Assembly (NCBI GenBank): GCA_964505975.1
Contig: CAZDLW010000070.1
Coordinates: 1 to 22,572 of the forward strand
Origin: Gp6-AA40 sp964505975
GTDB taxonomy: Bacteria > Acidobacteriota > Vicinamibacteria > Vicinamibacterales > UBA2999
DNA length: 22,572 nucleotides
Direction of reading: 5' to 3'
Shown in pieces: positions 1-8,006 of the stretch. The position numbers and the translations under genes were made by a program. The notes under the pieces were generated by a model. The model did no database searches, was not told the DNA's origin, and saw only the letters and a list, made by a program, of their open reading frames with translations. Every line of letters starts with the position of its first letter. The first letter of the stretch is position 1.

Positions 1-581
1 CCTGGGACGGGCGGCCCCGCGGGACCCGCGCCAGGTCCTGGCGGCGCTTCGACCCGGCCGATTGCGGGTCCCTGCCACTGCGCAATGGAGTGCCCCTGCC
101 ACGTGCGATCCGCGCCGGGCTGCCGCGTTCGGTCGAAATGCAGGTACCGTGTCTGCGTACCTGCATCGAAGTCCATCTTCAGGGTGTCGTCGTTTTCCCA
201 GGTGATCTGCAACCGACCCGGCTGGCGCATCAGTCCACCAACGCCGAAGGCCTTGCACCGAAGGCCGTCGGTCTCGTCACGGGCGAGATCCCAGGTGTCT
301 GCGACGCGGCGGCCTTCAGCATTCAGCGGTACGCTCGCGTAGTCGCCTCTCTGCGGTGTGACCATCCGCCAGCGCCAGTCCTCGGTGATAACCGAAACCC
401 AGTAGCCAGTGAGGTCGACCGGCGCCAGTGCCCGCGCGGACCCGGCGCCAGCAGGCTGTTGTCCCAAGGCGACGGCATGGCCGAGCGCAATCGCGATGGC
501 AACGGCGGCAGCGCTCCACGCGACCGCCCTCCCCGAACTGATCGTCGCCTGCCGCCGCCCGCATCCCGTCGGCCCGTTCAT
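1..581 (-). CDS. Secreted protein of unknown function, cut by window edge
   Basis: The frame stays open from ATG 581 to the left edge, giving about 193 residues without a stop, so the C-terminus is missing. Residues 18-40 form a hydrophobic stretch after a basic N-terminus, fitting a signal peptide. The mature part opens with LTGYWVSVITEDWRWRMVTP, a pattern I associate with acidobacterial secreted proteins of unknown function. The visible end is rich in proline and glycine. Its start overlaps the stop of the upstream metallo-beta-lactamase-like gene by 4 nt (ATGA), so the two are probably translationally coupled. No catalytic motif is seen, and the role is unknown beyond an extracytoplasmic location. 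The reading frame is well supported. Confidence 0.75.
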   Translation of the reverse strand, partial: MNGPTGCGRRQATISSGRAVAWSAAAVAIAIALGHAVALGQQPAGAGSARALAPVDLTGYWVSVITEDWRWRMVTPQRGDYASVPLNAEGRRVADTWDLARDETDGLRCKAFGVGGLMRQPGRLQITWENDDTLKMDFDAGTQTRYLHFDRTRQPGADRTWQGHSIAQWQGPAIGRVEAPPGPGAGPAGPPVP

Positions 582-2395
582 GGCGCACCCTGGGTTCGCG
601 CCGCGGACACGGTCTGGCGCATGTCGCGATAGAGCGCCTCTACGAACATGTCCGGCGAGGACGAACCGGTGCCCGCGAACCGGCCATCATAATCCATCGT
701 CGGTCTCGCGGCCTTTACCTGATCCAGCGACATCCCCTGCTCCACCATGTGCTGGACGCGGTCCCCGATGATGGCGAGCATGTCGCGATACATCACCACA
801 TCCGCCTCGTCGGTGATGCGTCCCTGGGCGGGAACGATGAACGTCCCACCTTCCTGCAGGCTCTTGCTGGGCACGGCGACGTCGAGGATGTAATTCAGCG
901 CCTCAATCGTGCCCCGCAGGCTTCCCCCATTGTCGATGTCGATGAACGGGTACTGCGTGATGTCGAAGACGCCGCCGGCGACGATGACGTCCGATCGGCG
1001 GAAGTAGACGATGGTGTCGGTATCGGTATGCGCAGAGTCGGGATGGTGGAGGATCACGGGCTCGCCGTTGAAGGGGAAGTCCCGGAAGTCCTGGAAGTAC
1101 GTGTTATACGGCCGGCTGCTGTCGGGCACACCCGCTCGTACCATCCGCACCGCGGCGTTTTCGTGAGCGACGATGGCTGCAGGATTGCCGTTCACGGTGC
1201 GGCCCGCGAACGAGAGCGTCTCGTTGCCACCGGTGTGCTCGGCGTGGAAGTTGGTGTTCACGATCCAGCGAATCTCGCCGTCGGACAGTTGCCGAATCGC
1301 CGTCAGCACCTTCTCGCTCATGTCGGTCCGGCCCGTGTCGACCACGAGCACGCCATCATCGCCAACCTGCACCACGATGTTCCGGCCGGCGCCGACGATC
1401 AGGTACACGTTGCCTTGCACGTGTACCGTGTCCAACTCTCCCTCCGGCAGCCGCTGGGGCTCCTGGTGCGGGAGCAGCCCGCGTTGCTGCGGCACCGCCG
1501 GGGCAGGCACACCCGCGTCGTTCGTCGCCCGGCCGGTCCTGAGGCGCTCGACGTACTCGGGGTAGGTTGTCTCGGCCCCCCCGCGCACCCCCTCCTGGGG
1601 CACTCCGTAGCGTTCACCGTACTCCCGGACCCAGGGGTTCTGACCTGGCAGGTAGTGGGGAACGCGGTGGCGAAGCTCGGGCACTTCCAGCGCGTACTCG
1701 CAGTTGTACAGCCAGTTCGTGTTCCCCCGCTCCATGAGCACGAACTCCTGGCTCCGGATGTAGGGCTCCGTCAGGTACACCGGGTCGGTCGCGATGGTGA
1801 TGTGTGACAGCACGTTCCCGTATCGCAGGTAGTGCTCCACGAGCGTTGTGCGGTCGCTGTTGGGGATGCCGCTGCGGCGGAAGTACCCGGCCTTGATGTG
1901 CGTGGTCGTCACCGTGAGGATGTCTCCGTTCCACTCCCCCGTCGAGAAGCCCATCCACGTATGGGGTGCGTAATCGGGCGGGTGCGGACGTCCATCCATC
2001 CAGATGGTTCGATACTGCATGAAGGTGCCCATGAACTGCCGGATGGCGATGAGCTCCTGCGTATCGGGATTGTGCTCGTACCAGATGCGGAACTGATTGG
2101 GTCCGTGGTAGATGTACGGCACCGCATACGGGGCACACTGGTGCTCGAGGACGGAGTGCCGTGCCACGTCCCAGCTGTCGCCGAACATCCGGGCTGCCTC
2201 GTTCACCGGAAGGCCGCTGAAGTTCCCCGGCTCCTCGCCCGGAACACGGTCCGGCTGATCTTCGTGGTACCGCCCGGCCCACTCGCCGGCCAGGCTCATC
2301 TGCGCGGACGCGGGAACGGCCGCGACGAGCCAGATCACCACCGCACACGCTATGCGCCGATGGATGCGATGCACCTCAAACCTCCCCACAATCAT
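578..2395 (-). CDS. Secreted two-domain protein with C-terminal metallo-beta-lactamase fold
   Basis: This 605-residue protein has a signal peptide (about residues 12-32, ending PASAQ). Residues 35-225 form a domain shared in pattern with the upstream lipoprotein (IWMDGRPH, then STGEWNGDILTV). Residues 320-600 form a metallo-beta-lactamase-like fold. Its metal site looks altered. The HxHxDH motif reads N382-F-H384-A-E386-H387, the usual GD before the VF strand is GG (474-475), and the usual PGHG is PAQG (522-525). H456 in SAHTDTD is kept. The frame is open upstream to 2527, but ATG 2395 is preferred: it follows the upstream stop by 10 nt, has a G-rich ribosome site, and directly precedes the signal peptide. 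It may be a hydrolase with unusual ligands or a non-catalytic binding protein. Confidence 0.85.
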   Translation of the reverse strand: MIVGRFEVHRIHRRIACAVVIWLVAAVPASAQMSLAGEWAGRYHEDQPDRVPGEEPGNFSGLPVNEAARMFGDSWDVARHSVLEHQCAPYAVPYIYHGPNQFRIWYEHNPDTQELIAIRQFMGTFMQYRTIWMDGRPHPPDYAPHTWMGFSTGEWNGDILTVTTTHIKAGYFRRSGIPNSDRTTLVEHYLRYGNVLSHITIATDPVYLTEPYIRSQEFVLMERGNTNWLYNCEYALEVPELRHRVPHYLPGQNPWVREYGERYGVPQEGVRGGAETTYPEYVERLRTGRATNDAGVPAPAVPQQRGLLPHQEPQRLPEGELDTVHVQGNVYLIVGAGRNIVVQVGDDGVLVVDTGRTDMSEKVLTAIRQLSDGEIRWIVNTNFHAEHTGGNETLSFAGRTVNGNPAAIVAHENAAVRMVRAGVPDSSRPYNTYFQDFRDFPFNGEPVILHHPDSAHTDTDTIVYFRRSDVIVAGGVFDITQYPFIDIDNGGSLRGTIEALNYILDVAVPSKSLQEGGTFIVPAQGRITDEADVVMYRDMLAIIGDRVQHMVEQGMSLDQVKAARPTMDYDGRFAGTGSSSPDMFVEALYRDMRQTVSAARTQGAP

Positions 2396-2405
2396 GCCGG
2401 CCCCC

Positions 2406-3233
2406 CTATCGAACCTGAACGGCCGCCGTGGTGCTCTGCAGGTGCTGATTGAGATCCGGCAGACACACCACTTCCTGAATGTCGATGTCATCGACGCGAT
2501 TGAAGCGCTTCGTGGTTCGCCACTCACCCTCCCAGTGTTCGGGATCGGTCATGATGAACTCGATCTCGAGCTGGTTGCCCCCGCTGATCATCCGGATGCG
2601 CTCGGTGATGTGCAGTTGCTCGCCTGCCGGAACAGCCAGTCCACCCTGGTCCATCCAGTGATGGTCGCCCCGGAAGTTCCTGGTTTCCACCACCAGCGTG
2701 TCGCCCTCCCAGCGGCCAATCGACTCCCCGTTGTGCGTGCGCACGACAATCTCTTCATCGGTATGGGAGCGGCCGTCGAGGTAGACGATGCGCAGGCTGT
2801 TCATGAAGCCGCTGACCATATAGATCGACGTTGGCAGCTGGATCATCGCCATCGGCCAGAAGCGGGTCATGATGAGCGGCATGCCGGCAGGCCAGCACTG
2901 TCCGATGTCGTCCCGATAGATCCTGCCGTCGGCGGTAGCTTTGATCGACGCATCCACGTGGATCTGCGCGGCTGGCGTGAACGTGGGCCATGGAGGCCCA
3001 AAACGCCACGATTCTGGACCCTCACTCGTGTCCACGAACCAGTTGCCGGTCAGGTCGAATGGCGCCGGCGGGCGGAGCTTGGCCAGATTCGCGGGTGCCA
3101 GCGCACTGAGCGGCCCTTCGAGGTCTTCGGCGGCTGTGGGCTGCTGTGACGCCGGGCTCGACGAGCAGGATGAGACGGCGACAATGCTGAACGCCATCAA
3201 CGCCACGACAGCCATGCGACCTGGTGTTTCCAT
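2406..3233 (-). CDS. Predicted lipoprotein of unknown function
   Basis: This 275-residue protein has a lipoprotein signal. The hydrophobic stretch at residues 7-20 ends in VSSC, with the acylated cysteine at C23, followed by a Ser/Gln-rich linker. ATG 3233 is chosen because an AAGGAAGG ribosome site sits just upstream and the lipobox follows at the right distance; the frame itself is open to 3437. The body contains FDLTGNWF, YLDGRSHTDEE and GRWEGDTLVVETRNF. That pattern recurs in the N-terminal half of the next gene, so the two are probably paralogous. No enzyme motif is visible. It is likely anchored in the outer membrane or periplasm and cotranscribed with the gene 10 nt downstream. Confidence 0.85.
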   Translation of the reverse strand: METPGRMAVVALMAFSIVAVSSCSSSPASQQPTAAEDLEGPLSALAPANLAKLRPPAPFDLTGNWFVDTSEGPESWRFGPPWPTFTPAAQIHVDASIKATADGRIYRDDIGQCWPAGMPLIMTRFWPMAMIQLPTSIYMVSGFMNSLRIVYLDGRSHTDEEIVVRTHNGESIGRWEGDTLVVETRNFRGDHHWMDQGGLAVPAGEQLHITERIRMISGGNQLEIEFIMTDPEHWEGEWRTTKRFNRVDDIDIQEVVCLPDLNQHLQSTTAAVQVR

Positions 3234-3461
3234 ACGTCCTTCCTTCTTCCTTTGCGGGATCGAACCTGCGCGCCGGCACGCGCGCCCGTCGTAATCCGGC
3301 CGGACTCTTGAGACAGCCGAGCGGCACGTGACCGGCCGCCGGATCGTGCGGCATCCCGCCGACCGCTGCTCAGCCAGCTCGAACCGGGCCCGTTCAGCGC
3401 CACCCGCCGGAGGAGAGTGGTGCCTCCGGTCCGTCAAGGACCCGGAGACACGCGCTGGAGC

Positions 3462-3848
3462 TCAGCGTTGGCCGAGCCGTGCCGGACGTTCGTGCAGCAC
3501 CAGACCATCCGGCAACGTCAGCGACACGAAGATCGCCGCGGGTTCACCCGTTCTCACCGGGTTGCCAACGATGGTGACCTTGTCGCCGGGTTTGATCGTG
3601 GTGGATTTCCAGCCGGCGCGAATCAGATAGGTTGGACTGGTGAGCTCGACCCCCCACACGACGTCCTGCCCCTTCTCGTTCGGCACGATGATTTCAATCC
3701 AGGTGTGTGGGTTCTGCCAACGGAATTCCTTCACGGTGCCGACCAGCGTCACTTCCTTCGTGCGATCGAACGCTGCAGGCGAATGGTGCGCCATGACCGG
3801 GATAACCGGCATGAGCGCCAGCACGGACGCCATCAGTAGCTTCTTCAT
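3462..3848 (-). CDS. DUF6152-like secreted protein
   Basis: This 128-residue protein starts at ATG 3848, seven nt after a clear GGGAGGA ribosome site, with a classic signal peptide MKKLLMASVLALMPVIPVMA. The mature protein begins HHSPAAFD. It continues with VTLVGTVKEFRWQNPHTWI, a paired 'WGVELTSP' strand and 'GDKVTIVGNPVRTG'. This is the pattern of the DUF6152 family, small periplasmic beta-rich proteins of unknown function that are common in acidobacteria and proteobacteria. It is the first gene of the left-hand minus-strand set, separated from the lipoprotein by 228 nt, so it may have its own transcript or a shared leader. The family call rests on recalled pattern and was not checked by search. 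Confidence 0.85.
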   Translation of the reverse strand: MKKLLMASVLALMPVIPVMAHHSPAAFDRTKEVTLVGTVKEFRWQNPHTWIEIIVPNEKGQDVVWGVELTSPTYLIRAGWKSTTIKPGDKVTIVGNPVRTGEPAAIFVSLTLPDGLVLHERPARLGQR

Positions 3849-4331
3849 CCCATTCCTCCCAGTCTTCGCATGCCGAACGCCGCTTCCGTTCTTCTGCGTC
3901 TCCCACCGGAGAGATTCCACCTCGAGATGGCGCTTCCGCTGCGAGACACTCCGATGCCCCCGCCATGAGCACCAGGTTCCCACCGATACTGGCCCCGTAC
4001 CCCTTGCGCAATGCCCAACAGCGTATCATCTTGCCGATGATGGGCTTGCCATCGAGCCTCCGACGGGGACCCTCGAGATGCCCAGGCCGCGAAACTGCGC
4101 CTGCATTCTAGATCCGTCGGCGTGTCCGTGTCAGGGTCCACCGTGGCGGCCTCTGCACCAGACCACCCGGCGGGTGGCCCGCCGATTGGGTGCCGATCCC
4201 GCATCGAGATGAAACGCAGCGTGAAGAAAGTTCCTCCCCGGGCGGAGCACGTTGGCCCCCTCGAGCCCACTATCGGCGAAATCGGCGGTTCCGCGCCAAG
4301 ATCGATAATTGCTGTACGAAGCGCATCCACG
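3849..4331. other. Divergent intergenic region
   Basis: These 483 bases lie between the divergent starts of the DUF6152-like gene (minus) and the helix-turn-helix gene (plus), so promoters for both should be here. The plus-strand frame of the downstream gene is open back to a GTG at 4122. The extra residues do not resemble a domain, and I treat them as non-coding. I see no convincing promoter hexamers, riboswitch or long repeat. Confidence 0.5.
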
Positions 4332-5123
4332 ATGCCCATGGAACCTGCCTCGATGTCCTCCTTCGAACCGAATCATCAACCCTCGCCGTCACGAACCACC
4401 CCTCCACTCTCGCCCAGTCCGGCGGAGCAACACGCCTTCTGCACCCGGATGAAGGAATTTCGTGAGCGTGCCGGCGTGTCACTGAGCGCCATTGCGAGCG
4501 CCACCAAGATCAACGCCTCGTTCTTCGCCGCCTTCGAACGGAACGATCTGAGTCGCTGGCCGCGCGGCATCTACAGGCGGGCATTTTTCCGTGATTACGC
4601 CACGGCAATTGGTCATCCCGCTGGGCCAGCCGTGCACGAGTTCGTCCGCTTGTTCTGCACCGAGGAGCGCACAGCGATTGATTCCGATCCGCCTGCGCCG
4701 CTCGCCGATCCCGCGCAACCGCTGCGTCTGACGCTCGCGACTCCGCGCGGTTGGGCGCAGGCGCGCCCCCTTCAACGCCTGAGTGCAGCCGCCGTCGAGG
4801 CCCTGGCCCTCCTGGCGGGTGCCGGGCTGCTGACGCTGGTGGGGCCTGTCCACTTCGCCACGGCCGCCGCTGCCGTCGCATTCTGCTATTACCCGCTGAC
4901 GATCGCCTGCCTCGGACAGAGCGGCGTCTTCTGGTGGCTCGAGCGACGGTCCCGGGCGCAGCCCGCGCGCCCGCCGGAGGCTGACACGGGCACATACGGG
5001 GAGGACAGGCGGCTGCGCACACGGACGGGGGCTGGGATACGGGTCCGGTGGCGACGTGCCGACTGCGCGCCGAGCGGTCATGGTCCTCGCCGCACGGACC
5101 GGCCGCGAGGCTCCGCCTCGTGA
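4332..5123 (+). CDS. RodZ-like helix-turn-helix membrane protein
   Basis: Residues 38-110 match the Xre-like helix-turn-helix found at the N-terminus of RodZ-type proteins: MKEFRERAGVSLSAIASATK, then FFAAFERNDLSRWPRGIYRR and a following helix. A linker leads to two hydrophobic segments (about 152-172 and 175-196), so the domain probably faces the cytoplasm from a membrane anchor. The basic C-terminal tail from about 205 is low in complexity. Start choice is uncertain: ATG 4332, 4353 and 4449 and GTG 4122 are all in frame, and none has a strong ribosome site. ATG 4332 gives 263 residues. Classic RodZ has one membrane segment and a periplasmic beta domain, which this protein lacks, so a cell-shape role is only a guess. 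Confidence 0.65.
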   Translation: MPMEPASMSSFEPNHQPSPSRTTPPLSPSPAEQHAFCTRMKEFRERAGVSLSAIASATKINASFFAAFERNDLSRWPRGIYRRAFFRDYATAIGHPAGPAVHEFVRLFCTEERTAIDSDPPAPLADPAQPLRLTLATPRGWAQARPLQRLSAAAVEALALLAGAGLLTLVGPVHFATAAAAVAFCYYPLTIACLGQSGVFWWLERRSRAQPARPPEADTGTYGEDRRLRTRTGAGIRVRWRRADCAPSGHGPRRTDRPRGSAS

Positions 5124-5257
5124 CCGCCGACTGGCTGGCAGCCGGATCGAACCTCGACCGTTGAGGTCCGTTCCAGGAAACAGGACGCAGGCATGCAACC
5201 GCCATTTGTCCTGCGGCCGGCGGACGGATAGGATACTTGGCGATTCGGCGGTTCGGG

Positions 5258-5282
5258 GTGGAGCGCCCGCAGAGCGTTCCAC
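5258..5282. repeat. Inverted repeat (hairpin) after the HTH gene
   Basis: Nine-base arms (5258-5266 and 5274-5282), GTGGAGCGC against GCGTTCCAC, pair with one G-T wobble around a 7-nt loop. It lies about 135 nt after the helix-turn-helix gene and about 110 nt before the methyltransferase. No T-run follows, so a terminator role is uncertain. Confidence 0.35.
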
Positions 5283-5390
5283 ACTCTGCGCTCGCGATGA
5301 AGCTGCGAATGCAGAAACTCCAGAGAGCGTTTCACGCTGAGGGGAAGAGAAGAAACGGATCTCGAAGGCATAGGAAACGGGAGGATAGGG

Positions 5391-6218
5391 ATGATGCTCC
5401 GGCGTGGTGCAGCATGGCTGCTCGTCGTCTCACTCGTGGCGCCCATTGGCCGTGCCGCACTGGCCCAGGATACGAGCCAGGCGTTCGTACCCACGGTCGG
5501 CCAGCCGGGCAAGGATGTCGTGTGGGTTCCTACACCGCCAGAGATGGTCGAGAAGATGCTCGATGTTGCCAAGGTGACTTCCGACGATTTCGTCGTCGAT
5601 CTCGGATCGGGCGACGGGCGCAACGTCATAGCCGCGGCGAAGCGCGGAGCGCGGGGGCTGGGCATCGAGTACAACCCCGATATGGTCGGCCTGTCGAAGC
5701 GGCTGGCCGCCGAAGCGGGCGTCGCGGATCGGGCGACCTTCGTCGAGGGCGATATGTTTGCCTCCGATTTTTCCGAGGCCAGCGTGCTGGCTCTGTTCCT
5801 GCTGCCCAGCAACATGCTGCAACTCCGGTCGAAGTTCCTCGACCTCCGGCCCGGAACGCGCATCGTGTCGAATACGTTCGAGATCGAGGAGTGGACCGCC
5901 GACTATCGGGAACAGATGGGTAGCGGCTGTTCAGCCTGGTGCACCGTCCTGCTCTACATCGTTCCCGCCAAGGTGGCCGGCACCTGGCGTCTCCCGGAGG
6001 GCGAGCTGATGCTGACCCAGGAGTTCCAGGTTGTCTCCGGCAACCTCTCTCTGGGAGGGCAGATGTTCCCCGTCGACGGTCGGCTCCACGGCGACGAGAT
6101 TACGTTCACGGCCGGAAGCCATCAGTTCGTCGGACGCGTCAATGGCGGCGAGATCTCAGGAACCCGCCGGACGGGAGAGAGCGAATCGACCTGGCGCGCG
6201 AATCGGCTCTCCGAGTGA
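5391..6218 (+). CDS. Exported SAM-dependent methyltransferase (class I)
   Basis: This 275-residue protein has a signal peptide (RRG, then hydrophobic residues 8-24, cleavage near ALA-Q26). A Rossmann-type methyltransferase core follows: motif I VVDLGSGDGRN at 68-78, the acidic end of strand 2 at E93 in GIEYNP, and a motif near 115-123 (FVEGDMF). The C-terminal third (about 190-275) is beta-rich and ends in 'GEISGTRRTGESESTWRA'. ATG 5391 follows GGGAGGATAGGG at good spacing; a second ATG is immediately adjacent. A secretion signal on a SAM-dependent enzyme is odd, because SAM is not expected outside the cytoplasm. The substrate is unknown. The gene stands alone, with a repeat-bearing region downstream. 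Confidence 0.85.
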   Translation: MMLRRGAAWLLVVSLVAPIGRAALAQDTSQAFVPTVGQPGKDVVWVPTPPEMVEKMLDVAKVTSDDFVVDLGSGDGRNVIAAAKRGARGLGIEYNPDMVGLSKRLAAEAGVADRATFVEGDMFASDFSEASVLALFLLPSNMLQLRSKFLDLRPGTRIVSNTFEIEEWTADYREQMGSGCSAWCTVLLYIVPAKVAGTWRLPEGELMLTQEFQVVSGNLSLGGQMFPVDGRLHGDEITFTAGSHQFVGRVNGGEISGTRRTGESESTWRANRLSE

Positions 6219-6281
6219 GCGCGCCTCTCCGGCACTGACTGGACCGGACACGACGACCTGCGTGGGCCGGTGTGGCCGCCA

Positions 6282-6348
6282 GACATTCTCCTAACGCTGA
6301 GATCGTCACGAACGAAGCAAGTTCTTGCGGCGGCGTTAGGAGAGTGTC
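6282..6348. repeat. Long inverted repeat, element 1
   Basis: Arms 6282-6297 and 6333-6348 are 16 bases each and pair with one mismatch; the core TCTCCTAACGC against GCGTTAGGAGA is perfect. They enclose 35 nt. Two nt after the right arm comes a separate 7-bp hairpin (6351-6367). The same layout occurs at 10620-10697, which suggests a mobile or structured intergenic element. Confidence 0.6.
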
Positions 6349-6350
6349 TC

Positions 6351-6367
6351 GCCCCGCGAAGCGGGGC
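6351..6367. repeat. REP-like hairpin GCCCCGC-GAA-GCGGGGC
   Basis: A perfect 7-bp GC stem with a 3-nt GAA loop begins two bases after the right arm of the larger inverted repeat. It looks like a REP palindrome rather than a terminator, since no T-run follows. Confidence 0.55.
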
Positions 6368-6418
6368 AAAGCCAATACTGGCGGTAGTGAAGCGCAGCCA
6401 CTCCGGCTCTGTGCGTCT

Positions 6419-6444
6419 CGGCGGTTTGAGGCGGAGCTTCACTG
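6419..6444 (+). repeat. Dispersed 26-nt repeat, copy 1
   Basis: This 26-nt stretch contains GGTTTGAGGCGGAGCTTCA. It matches the minus strand of 9206-9231 at 23 of 26 positions. Both copies are intergenic or at a gene end and lie close to strong hairpins. Confidence 0.5.
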
Positions 6445-6523
6445 CGAGCCACACTGGCCGCGCCACGCGAGAGGGCCATCGGGCAACTCGGGACGCGGCG
6501 AGCTCGTCAGCCACGCGTGCACG

Positions 6524-7918
6524 ATGAGCGAATCGCTGCGGCACTCCTTCGAAGCCCTGCGCGCCAACCGATGGCGCGTAGCGGACCGCGGTTCCCGCGC
6601 ACGGGTCCGCCTCCTTCAACGCCTCGCACAGGCGATTCGTCACCATCGGCCGGCCCTCATCGAAGCCCTCCGGCGCGATCTCCGCAGACACCCCGTCGAA
6701 ACCGAAGTCGCTGAGGTTCAGCCGCTCCTCATGGAGATCGATCACGCGATTCGAGAGCTTCCGCGATGGATGGCGCCCGTACCTCGGCGCACACCGTGGG
6801 AGCTGACCGGCACCCGGTCGGAGATTCGCCCCGAGCCCAAGGGCGTCGTGCTCATCCTGGCCCCGTGGAACTACCCCATCAATCTCACGCTGGCCCCGCT
6901 CGTCGCCGCCGTGGCCGCGGGCAACTGCGTCATGCTCAAGCCTTCGGAGAAGGCGCCGCATGCGGCTGCAGCGCTTCGCCACCTCGTGGCGGACGTGTTC
7001 GACACGGATGAGGTGGCATGCGCAACGGGAGGCCCCGAGGTGGCCGACACGCTGCTGACCTTCCCGTTCGACCACTTCTTCTTTACCGGAAGTCCTGAGA
7101 AAGGACGCGCCGTGATGCGCGCGGCCGCCGCTCATCTGGCCAGCGTGACCCTCGAGCTCGGGGGAAAATCGCCCGCTCTCGTCCACGATGATGCCGCGCT
7201 GACAGCAGCCGCCGAGCGCATCATCTGGGGAAAGTGGATCAACGCGGGCCAGACGTGCATCGCTCCCGACTACGTCCTCGTCCACCAGAATCAGGAGGAT
7301 GCCTTCGTGGAGTGTGCCGTGCGCGCCGTGGAACGCTTCACGAACGCACAGAGTACACCGTCGGGCGACGACTTCACGCGGGTCGTAGACGACCCCGCAT
7401 GGCAGCGGCTGGCGGCGTTGCTCGACGCGGCCGTGCGAGCGGGCGCCCACGTCGCCACTGGCGGTATCACGCGCCAACACGACCGATTCATGGCCCCGAC
7501 CATTCTCACCAACGTGCCGGTCGCCACTCCTCTGATGCAGGAGGAGATCTTCGGACCGATCCTCCCCGTTCTTCCCTACCGCACGCTCGATGACGCCATC
7601 GCCTTCGTCCGGGCGCATCCCAATCCGCTGGCCCTGTACGTGTTCAGTCGCGACAGCCAGGTATTCGACGATGTGGTACGGCAGACGACCGCGGGCGGTT
7701 CCGTGTGGAACCACGTCGTCCTGCACTTCGCGAACCCGCATCTGCCATTCGGGACCGGTCTTGGGACCTATCACGGCGGGTTTGGTTTCCGCGCGTTCTC
7801 CCGCGAGCGCGCTCTCGTGCGGCAGCAACGCTTCAGCGCCACACACTGGTTCTATCCACCCTACGGTCAGCAGACGCGCCGACGGCTGGAGTGGCTGCGG
7901 CGGCTCACGGGACGGTGA
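6524..7918 (+). CDS. Aldehyde dehydrogenase, ALDH3-like (class 3)
   Basis: This is a 464-residue NAD(P)-dependent aldehyde dehydrogenase. The oxyanion-hole region PWNYP is at 114-118, the cofactor lysine K139 lies in MLKPSEK, and FTGSPEKGR is at 187-195. The general base E211 is in LELGGKSP, the catalytic C245 in NAGQTCIAPDY, and EEIFGPILPVL is near 340-350. The length and the SPEKG and APDY variants fit the ALDH3 branch (fatty, benzaldehyde or coniferyl aldehyde dehydrogenases) rather than ALDH1/2. The basic C-terminal tail (QTRRRLEWLRRL) could touch the membrane, as in fatty aldehyde dehydrogenases. The frame is open to 6272 but that part runs through the repeat element, so ATG 6524 is the start. 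The substrate is not predictable from the window. Confidence 0.92.
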   Translation: MSESLRHSFEALRANRWRVADRGSRARVRLLQRLAQAIRHHRPALIEALRRDLRRHPVETEVAEVQPLLMEIDHAIRELPRWMAPVPRRTPWELTGTRSEIRPEPKGVVLILAPWNYPINLTLAPLVAAVAAGNCVMLKPSEKAPHAAAALRHLVADVFDTDEVACATGGPEVADTLLTFPFDHFFFTGSPEKGRAVMRAAAAHLASVTLELGGKSPALVHDDAALTAAAERIIWGKWINAGQTCIAPDYVLVHQNQEDAFVECAVRAVERFTNAQSTPSGDDFTRVVDDPAWQRLAALLDAAVRAGAHVATGGITRQHDRFMAPTILTNVPVATPLMQEEIFGPILPVLPYRTLDDAIAFVRAHPNPLALYVFSRDSQVFDDVVRQTTAGGSVWNHVVLHFANPHLPFGTGLGTYHGGFGFRAFSRERALVRQQRFSATHWFYPPYGQQTRRRLEWLRRLTGR

Positions 7919-8006
7919 CAGACAGGCAGTGAAGCTCTGATGTGCAGCCAGGACCGGTCCGCCAGCGATTTCTGCAGAGGTCCGAGGATCGCGTACCATG
8001 TAGGAG

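Noticed and set aside
6351..6367. Intrinsic terminator of the methyltransferase gene
   Set aside because: The stem is strong but there is no T-run on either strand, and the same hairpin plan recurs elsewhere, so a repeat element explains it better.
6122..7999. Long minus-strand open frame opposite the aldehyde dehydrogenase
   Set aside because: The plus strand in the same place encodes a complete ALDH with all catalytic motifs. The minus frame has no domain signal and is a GC-rich shadow.
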